A stretch of DNA of 64,000 bases, taken from Bradyrhizobium mercantei (GTDB taxonomy: Bacteria; Pseudomonadota; Alphaproteobacteria; Rhizobiales; Xanthobacteraceae). Every line of letters starts with the position of its first letter. Position 1 is the first letter of the stretch. The notes beneath the pieces were generated by a model that was given only the letters and a program-made list of their open reading frames with translations, ran no database searches and had not been told where the DNA came from. Of this stretch, positions 58,668-64,000 are shown one piece after another. A program made the position numbers and the translations under genes. The DNA lies in the NCBI RefSeq assembly GCF_001982635.1, contig NZ_MKFI01000001.1, positions 62,001-126,000 on the forward strand, read 5' to 3'.

Positions 58668-59657
58668 ATGTCCGTCACCAACCACGCCCAGCCGGCCGCC
58701 GGCATCACCGACTACATTGCGATCGCCCGGCCCGACCACTGGATCAAGCATGTGCTGATCATTCCCGGCGTCGCCTTTGCACTGATCATGTCGCAGACCG
58801 GGCCGATCGAGCTTGCGACGCTCGCCGAACGCCTCATCATCTGCCTGTTCGTGGCGATGGCGCTGTCATCGGCCAACTACACCATCAATGAATGGCTCGA
58901 TGCCCCGTTCGACGCCATGCACCCGACCAAGCGTGCGCGCCCCGCGGTGCAGACCGCGATGTCGCCGACCATCGTGCTTGCACAGTATGTTGTGCTGACC
59001 ACCGTCGGCATCTGGGCCGCCAACCGGCTGGGTTACGCCTTCGCCTCGACCGCAACCGTGTTCGCGGTGTTCGGCGTGATCTACAATGTGCGTCCGATCC
59101 GCGCCAAGGACCGCGCCTTCGTCGACGTCATCGTCGAGTCCCTCAACAATCCGCTGCGCTTCCTGTTCGGCTGGTTCGCGGTGGTGCCAAGCATCGCGCC
59201 GCCGGTGTCGATCCTGCTCGCCTACTGGTTCGGCGGCGCCTTCCTGATGGCCGCAAAACGGGTCTCCGAGCATCGTGCGATCGTCGAGGTCGGCGGCACC
59301 GCCAACCTCGCGGCGTACCGCCCCTCCTTCGCGGTCTATACCCACTCGAGCCTGGTCACGAGCTGTCTCGTCTACGCCCAGGGCTTTGCCTTCATGATGG
59401 CGATCTTCCTGCTGAAGTACCGCATCGAATATCTCGTCGTGGTGCCGATGCTGATCGCGCTGTTCGCGGCCTATATGCGGCTGGCGCTGACCCCGGACTC
59501 CGCAGCGGCACGGCCGGAAGAACTGATGCGGCAGCCGGCGATGCTGATTGCGGCCGCGGTCACCATGGCGCTGTTCGGCGTGCTGACCTTCGTCGACCTG
59601 CCCTGGCTGAACAGCCTCACCAGTTCGGACCTGATCCGTCTCGGCGGGATCCGCTGA
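58668..59657 (+). CDS. UbiA-family prenyl-phosphate phosphoribosyltransferase-like protein
   Basis: The 329-residue membrane protein has about eight TM helices. The first aspartate-rich motif is NEWLDAPFDAMHPTKRARP (Asn74, Asp78, Asp82), and the second is in RPIRAKDRAFVDVIVESLN. The HPTKRxRP extension is typical of decaprenyl-phosphate phosphoribosyltransferases (Rv3806c, and NoeC of Azorhizobium) rather than UbiA proper. It would make polyprenyl-phosphoribose, a donor for pentose addition in the periplasm. It is 2 bases upstream of the GT-C-like gene. Confidence 0.78.
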   Translation: MSVTNHAQPAAGITDYIAIARPDHWIKHVLIIPGVAFALIMSQTGPIELATLAERLIICLFVAMALSSANYTINEWLDAPFDAMHPTKRARPAVQTAMSPTIVLAQYVVLTTVGIWAANRLGYAFASTATVFAVFGVIYNVRPIRAKDRAFVDVIVESLNNPLRFLFGWFAVVPSIAPPVSILLAYWFGGAFLMAAKRVSEHRAIVEVGGTANLAAYRPSFAVYTHSSLVTSCLVYAQGFAFMMAIFLLKYRIEYLVVVPMLIALFAAYMRLALTPDSAAARPEELMRQPAMLIAAAVTMALFGVLTFVDLPWLNSLTSSDLIRLGGIR

Positions 59658-59659
59658 CC

Positions 59660-61285
59660 ATGTCGATCGCAACTCCGTTCGAGACGCCGAAAGCCAATGT
59701 CGGCGTCGTCGCCGTCGCGCTCGTGTTCGCCGCGCTGCTCGTGCTGCTGGATGGCCCGATCTGGCTGGTGAAGCTGGTGCCGACCCAGGACGGGCCGGTG
59801 CATCTGGCGCAGGCCGACCTGATCGCCCGCTTCGGCTGGGGCGGCACGCTCGAGGGGCCGGCGGCGGCGTTCTATCAGTGGAATCCGCGGATCGAGCCGA
59901 ACTCGGCGATCTATCTCCTGCTCGCCGCGCTGATCCGGCTGACCGGCGATGCGCTCGTCGCCAACAGCCTGTTCCTCAGCCTCTATGGCGTGGTCTGGAT
60001 CGTCGCGGCCTTCGCCGTGAGCCGCGCCGAGACCGAGCGGCCGCTGCTGCCGGCCTTGCTGTTGCTGCCGATCGCCTTCGGCGTCTTCATCCATTGGGGC
60101 TTCTACAATTTCGCGCTCGGCATTCCGCTGTTCTTGCTGTTCGCGCGCTTCTGGCGCGGCCTCAACGGGCGCCGCGACATCCTCGCATTCATCGCGACCG
60201 CGCTGTTCCTGGCCGCGCTGTACCTCACCCACATCACCTCCGTCGTCGCCGCCTGCCTGCTGCTTGCCGCCGACGGCATCGCGCGCGCTGTTGCGACATT
60301 CGAGCGGCAGGGCATCAAGGCCGCCGCGCAGCGATTGCTGCGCGATGGCGTGTGGGCCGCGGCGGCAGCACTGCCGGTGCTGCTTTTGATCGCAAGCTTC
60401 CTGCTCGCCTACCAGAACATTGCCGGCGAGACCGCCAGCACCGAGGGCGGCATCGCCCAGATCGTCCGCCGCATCATGGCGGCGACCTATCTCTTCACCT
60501 TCACCTGGTGGGAGGTGATTGCGCTCGCCCCGATGCTTGGCGCCATTGCGCTCGCGAGCATCATCGCACTGCGGCGCGTCCGTTCGGGTGACCTGCTGTG
60601 GCCGGTCTTCTTCGTTCTCGTGGTGGCGCTGTCGCTGCTCAATCTCAAGACCGGCTCGGCGCTGCTGTCGGAACGCCTTGCCCCCTTCAGCGGGATCGCG
60701 ATCGTGCTCGCGATCGCCAGCCGCCAGCCGGCACCGGCGCTGGCCCGCGCGCTCTGCCTTGCGGCACTGTCCGGCCTGATCGGACAGACCGCGGTCCGTG
60801 CCGTCGCCTACAAGAGTTGGGCACCGACGCTGGAGAGCGAGTTCGCCGCCGGCCGCGAAAATCCCGGCCAGAGCTTTGCCAATACCGACCTGATCGCCCG
60901 GCGCGACAGCCATCTGTTCGCCTGGCGCATCCGCCCGACCCTGCACGCCGCGCAGACCGCAGCGCTTGCGGGCGGCGGCGTCGGACTGTCCTCGCCGCTG
61001 CCCTCGACGCGCTATTTCGGCTACTTCCCTCTGCAATATGTCGAGGCTCACGATTTCATGCGCGCCACGGCGGATTGGCAGGATGCACCCGACGTCGCGT
61101 CGGTCGCCAGGTTCCGCGCCACCAATCACGGCGCGCCGCAAGTCCTGATCGTCTCGAGCTCGGACCAGGACGGTGTGGCCTTTGCCGCCAGGTTCGGCTA
61201 CGGCGATTGCAGGACCACCGAGACCGGCGCGCGCGCGATCGACGTGTGCAAGGTCGCAACCCGGCTGAGCGCCGCGAATGACTGA
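59660..61285 (+). CDS. GT-C-like polytopic membrane protein
   Basis: The 541-residue protein has about eleven TM helices and a C-terminal soluble domain of about 130 residues (from SWAPTLESEFAAGRENPGQS). The first periplasmic loop has PTQDGPVHLAQADLIARFGW, an Asp-containing loop like that of GT-C glycosyltransferases. It probably transfers a sugar from a polyprenyl-phosphate donor to an envelope acceptor. I cannot assign a specific family. It lies between the UbiA-like and HAD genes, overlapping the latter by 8 bases. Confidence 0.6.
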   Translation: MSIATPFETPKANVGVVAVALVFAALLVLLDGPIWLVKLVPTQDGPVHLAQADLIARFGWGGTLEGPAAAFYQWNPRIEPNSAIYLLLAALIRLTGDALVANSLFLSLYGVVWIVAAFAVSRAETERPLLPALLLLPIAFGVFIHWGFYNFALGIPLFLLFARFWRGLNGRRDILAFIATALFLAALYLTHITSVVAACLLLAADGIARAVATFERQGIKAAAQRLLRDGVWAAAAALPVLLLIASFLLAYQNIAGETASTEGGIAQIVRRIMAATYLFTFTWWEVIALAPMLGAIALASIIALRRVRSGDLLWPVFFVLVVALSLLNLKTGSALLSERLAPFSGIAIVLAIASRQPAPALARALCLAALSGLIGQTAVRAVAYKSWAPTLESEFAAGRENPGQSFANTDLIARRDSHLFAWRIRPTLHAAQTAALAGGGVGLSSPLPSTRYFGYFPLQYVEAHDFMRATADWQDAPDVASVARFRATNHGAPQVLIVSSSDQDGVAFAARFGYGDCRTTETGARAIDVCKVATRLSAAND

Positions 61286-61916
61286 ACCTCGCCTTACCGG
61301 CGGCGACAATCTGCAGACCGTTTCCCGCCCTGACGGGTCATCCGCGCTGCTCGGCCTGCCGGCGTCGCTGCCGCTGGTGCTCGACCTCGATGGCACGCTG
61401 ATCAAGGGCGACCTGCTCTATCTCAGCTTCTTCTCGATCCTGCGCCGCAATCCGCTGATCGTCGCATCATGCGCGGCGTGGCTGACGCGCGGCCGCGCGG
61501 CGCTGAAGCGCCAGCTCGCGCTGCGCCAGCGTATCGAGTGGAGCCGGATCGAACTGCATCAGGGCGTCGTCGCGCTGGCCGAGCGCGAGAAAACCAGCGG
61601 CCGCCGCGTCGTGCTGGCGACTGCGGCCGACGCGCTGCTCGCGGACAGGCTGGCATCGCGCCTGCCCTGGATCGACCAGGTGCTCGCCTCCGACGGCGAA
61701 CACAATCTCAAGGGCGCCAACAAGGCCGCGCTGCTGCGCAAAAGCTTTCCCGGCGGCTTCATCTACGCCGGCGACAGCGCGTCCGACCTCGCGGTCTGGG
61801 CCCACGCCGCCGGTATTATCACCGTCAACGCAAGCGAGGCGGTGCGCGCTGCGGCAGCCAGGTTCGGCCGGCCGACGCTGCATCTGCCGGGCCGCGCCGC
61901 GGCGGCGAAATCTTAA
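61278..61916 (+). CDS. HAD-family phosphatase (UbiA-associated type)
   Basis: The 212-residue cytoplasmic enzyme has the nucleophile motif DLDGT (Asp36, Asp38), motif II in VVLATAADALLADRLA, and motif IV GDSASDLAVWAHA. It resembles the HAD domain that is fused to UbiA in many rhizobial proteins. That makes it a likely phosphatase removing the 5-phosphate of the product made by the UbiA-like enzyme. It overlaps the GT-C-like gene. Confidence 0.8.
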   Translation: MTEPRLTGGDNLQTVSRPDGSSALLGLPASLPLVLDLDGTLIKGDLLYLSFFSILRRNPLIVASCAAWLTRGRAALKRQLALRQRIEWSRIELHQGVVALAEREKTSGRRVVLATAADALLADRLASRLPWIDQVLASDGEHNLKGANKAALLRKSFPGGFIYAGDSASDLAVWAHAAGIITVNASEAVRAAAARFGRPTLHLPGRAAAAKS

Positions 61917-62014
61917 CCGCGTCCTAACGCGGTCGCTCGATTGCAATCCGCTCCGCGACCCCAGTCTTAAAAATTGTTCGGCTAAGGTCGGCGTCAACAG
62001 AGGCGCAGGCCAAA

Positions 62015-62215
62015 ATGAATTTGCAACAGCAAGTAATTTCGAGCGGCTTCAAGATCATCTGCACGGATTGCGGCAGCCTGGCGATCAAGGTCGCCGATCC
62101 GGCGCACGCGTCCGGCGACACCATCATCGAATGCCGCCGCTGCAACGCGGTGCGCGGAACGGTGGCGGAGCTGCACATCCTGGCGCGGCGCGGCCGCGAC
62201 CTGTTCGAATTCTAA
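62015..62215 (+). CDS. 66-residue zinc-ribbon protein
   Basis: Two CxxC knuckles (Cys16-Cys19 in IICTDCG and Cys40-Cys43 in ECRRCNAV) spaced by 20 residues form a zinc ribbon. There is no signal peptide. Such small ribbons often act as transcription or translation cofactors, but no partner is evident. It follows the HAD gene by about 100 bases and precedes another small gene by 14 bases. Confidence 0.72.
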   Translation: MNLQQQVISSGFKIICTDCGSLAIKVADPAHASGDTIIECRRCNAVRGTVAELHILARRGRDLFEF

Positions 62216-62229
62216 CCCCGACGCCGCCG

Positions 62230-62421
62230 ATGCTGTCAGATCCGAATGCGACCATGCAGACTGACGTTCCCCTGGATACGGTCTGGTCGATCCTCGAGGC
62301 CGCCAACGAATTGGGCGATACCCACACAGTCGACGCCTGCCGCCGCATCATCGACGCGAATTTGCGCGGCGAGGCCCCGGGGCAATCCGACCTGAACGCG
62401 GTCGCCGCATTCTTTGCCTGA
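62230..62421 (+). CDS. 63-residue helical protein of unknown function
   Basis: The product reads MLSDPNATMQTDVPLDTVWS and continues with ILEAANELGDTHTVDACRRI, ending LNAVAAFFA. It appears all-helical and cytoplasmic, with no cysteine knuckle. The start lies 14 bases after the zinc-ribbon stop, so the two are probably co-transcribed. A longer frame upstream is a shadow of that gene. Confidence 0.55.
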   Translation: MLSDPNATMQTDVPLDTVWSILEAANELGDTHTVDACRRIIDANLRGEAPGQSDLNAVAAFFA

Positions 62422-62591
62422 TCAAGGCGGCGCGTTGCCGATTGTGAATTCAATACGGCGCCGCGGTGACGGATCACCCGGCGGAAACATAACAACACAG
62501 AGCGCGCCGTCGCTTAACTTTGCTTAACTTGCGTCGTCCGGGACCGGCTGGCTAGCTGTCGCACAGCTTTCGATTCGGACGGGCCGATGCA

Positions 62592-63887
62592 ATGACGCGC
62601 GATGACCTGATTGTCGGGGGCACGATCCTCGGGTTCTTCGTCCTCAGCATCGCCTCGATGATCGCCTGCGGGCAGGCATTCCCGGCGATGCATGTCTGGC
62701 GATCCGGCATCACCGCCCACGCCGTCCTTGGCACCGCCATCATGGTCGTCTTCATCCCGGTATTCGTCGCGGGGCGATTCAGCTTCGGCTATCTGGTGGG
62801 CTTCTCGCTGCTGTCAGCCGTGTTCGGCTTCGTCTGGCTCAGCTTCTTCAGCGCATTCGATTACCCGCACGCCGTCGCGCGCTGGGCCATGATCGCCGCG
62901 CTGGCCGCAGCGATCATCCCCCTGCTGTTCCAGACCGTCCCGGTTTGGCGGCCCGGGCTGTCGGACGCGGCCATCAAGCGCGTCGCGCTGCTGCTGCTGG
63001 CAACGTCCTTCGCCGTGCTGATCGGCGACATCTCTTACGGGATCAATTTTGGCAATCCCTATGGCGCAGCCCGCACCGCCGTGGTGCGGCCGGCGCTGCT
63101 CAACTATCTCACCGGGATCATGATCGGCGCGGTGCTGCCCTATCTGTTCGCGCATTTCGCATCGCGCCGGCGATGTTTGGCGGCGACCGGCGTGTTGCTG
63201 TTTGCACTCGGCTTCTATCCCGTCGTCAACAACAAGACCGTGCTGCTGTTGCCTATCTGGCTGCCATTTCTGTTCTGGCTGTTTGGCCGGTTCACCCCGC
63301 GGCTGGCCACGGTGCTCGCATTTCTCGTTCCGATGATCATCGGGCTCGCGGCCTTCGCCGTTCTCACCGTCGACAGCGACTACGTGCTGTTCAGCGCCAT
63401 CAATCTGCGCTTCCTCGCAATCCCGTCACTGGCGCTCGATCAATACGCCGACTTCTTCGCGCACCGCGAGTTGACCCGGTTCTGCCAGATCACCGTCCTG
63501 CGACATGTGACCGCCTGCCCGTATGGCGAGCTCGGCCCGACGCTCGGAGCGATCTATCGCGACGGCAATTTCAACGCCTCCTTCCTCGCCACCGAAGGCA
63601 TCGCATCGGTCGGTCTCGCGCTCGCGCCGATCTCGGCGCTGGTGTGCGGCCTGATCCTGTCGTTGGGATCGATGGTCTCGCGGCACCTGTCACCGCGCTT
63701 CATCGCGGTATCGTCAGGCATCGCCGTTCAGGCCATCATGAACGTGCCGCTCACGACCGGCCTTTTGTCGAACGGAATCGCGCTGCTGTTCCTGCTGTGG
63801 TGGCTGACGCCCGAACAGCAAGCGGAAGCCTCGCATCATCAGCAACAGGCAGCGCAGCCCATCAACGTCGTCGGCCTCGCGGCCTAG
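62592..63887 (+). CDS. Polytopic membrane protein, O-antigen-polymerase-like
   Basis: The 431-residue protein has about eleven TM helices and a periplasmic loop at about 280-345 (DQYADFFAHRELTRFCQITV, PYGELGPTLGAIYRDGNFNA). The topology resembles Wzy/O-antigen ligase-type polymerases, but sequence is too variable to be certain. It could polymerise or ligate the glycan made with the upstream genes. Its stop overlaps the convergent partial gene by three bases. Confidence 0.5.
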   Translation: MTRDDLIVGGTILGFFVLSIASMIACGQAFPAMHVWRSGITAHAVLGTAIMVVFIPVFVAGRFSFGYLVGFSLLSAVFGFVWLSFFSAFDYPHAVARWAMIAALAAAIIPLLFQTVPVWRPGLSDAAIKRVALLLLATSFAVLIGDISYGINFGNPYGAARTAVVRPALLNYLTGIMIGAVLPYLFAHFASRRRCLAATGVLLFALGFYPVVNNKTVLLLPIWLPFLFWLFGRFTPRLATVLAFLVPMIIGLAAFAVLTVDSDYVLFSAINLRFLAIPSLALDQYADFFAHRELTRFCQITVLRHVTACPYGELGPTLGAIYRDGNFNASFLATEGIASVGLALAPISALVCGLILSLGSMVSRHLSPRFIAVSSGIAVQAIMNVPLTTGLLSNGIALLFLLWWLTPEQQAEASHHQQQAAQPINVVGLAA

Positions 63888-64000
63888 TGCAGCCTCGCCT
63901 TCTTGCGAAGAACGATAATGCTCTGATACGGCGAAATCCCGTTCATGCCGACGTCGACCAGATCGAACAGGTCGGTCCAATGCTGCTCGATATACCGTTT
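63884..64000 (-). CDS. C-terminus of a methyltransferase-like protein (runs off the window)
   Basis: The 38 visible residues read KRYIEQHWTDLFDLVDVGMN and GISPYQSIIVLRKKARLH. This closing strand, with a loop of the type GISPYQSIIVLRK, is seen at the end of several SAM-dependent methyltransferases and related glycan-biosynthesis proteins. The catalytic part is outside the window, so the name is tentative. Its stop codon overlaps that of the convergent membrane gene. Confidence 0.5.
   Translation of the reverse strand, partial: KRYIEQHWTDLFDLVDVGMNGISPYQSIIVLRKKARLH

Overview
The window is high-GC alphaproteobacterial chromosome, almost certainly Bradyrhizobium or a close relative in the Nitrobacteraceae. 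The evidence is a full 14-gene nuo operon followed by birA, rnj, mce and a DUF1467 gene; a short (439 aa) ProS; a RopB/Omp25-type outer membrane protein; two small secreted DUF3551 proteins; and palindromic intergenic repeats of the kind scattered through Bradyrhizobium genomes. Identifications rest on reading translated sequence; no database search was run.

Layout. 0-10.3 kb is housekeeping on the minus strand: the start of rpsB, dnaE, a 32-aa membrane peptide, a Cys-rich small protein, an outer membrane beta-barrel, then (after two plus-strand DUF3551 genes) lolD, lolC/E and proS. 10.4-17.8 kb is a minus-strand copper-handling operon: a DUF2946 gene, a TonB-dependent receptor, a BNR/sialidase-like propeller, a TlpA-like thioredoxin, PCu(A)C, YcnI/DUF1775 and a CopC-CopD fusion. 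17.9-22.4 kb on the plus strand holds a putative structured leader RNA or small RNA, a globin and a ribose-type ABC importer. 22.4-27.0 kb is a mixed accessory stretch: repeats, a GFA-fold protein, a small exported protein, mtnK and an unrecognised 430-aa protein.

27.0-45.0 kb is DUF1467-mce-rnj-birA-nuoN...nuoA, all minus strand, encoding proton-pumping NADH:quinone oxidoreductase (complex I) with one extra small membrane-protein gene between nuoE and nuoF and a His/Asp-rich insert in NuoL. 45.2-52.3 kb carries a MarR regulator divergent from a Rieske oxygenase and an MFS transporter, with two tandem 23-bp palindromes between them. It continues with an alpha/beta hydrolase, a membrane LytTR regulator and a secreted bicovalent-type flavin oxidase. 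52.3-58.4 kb has a very Gly-rich autotransporter, an orphan TRAP solute-binding protein and a small exported peptide. 58.6-64.0 kb looks like a cell-envelope glycan cluster: a UbiA-type phosphoribosyltransferase-like protein, a GT-C-like membrane protein, a HAD phosphatase, two small proteins, a polymerase-like membrane protein and the end of a methyltransferase-like gene.

The most interesting points are the copper operon with its Cys/His-bearing propeller, the uncharacterised RNA element before the globin, the duplicated operator of the MarR/Rieske locus, and the UbiA-HAD-GT-C trio, which resembles the polyprenyl-phosphate-pentose pathway. I found no CRISPR array, rRNA, tRNA, prophage or intact insertion sequence.
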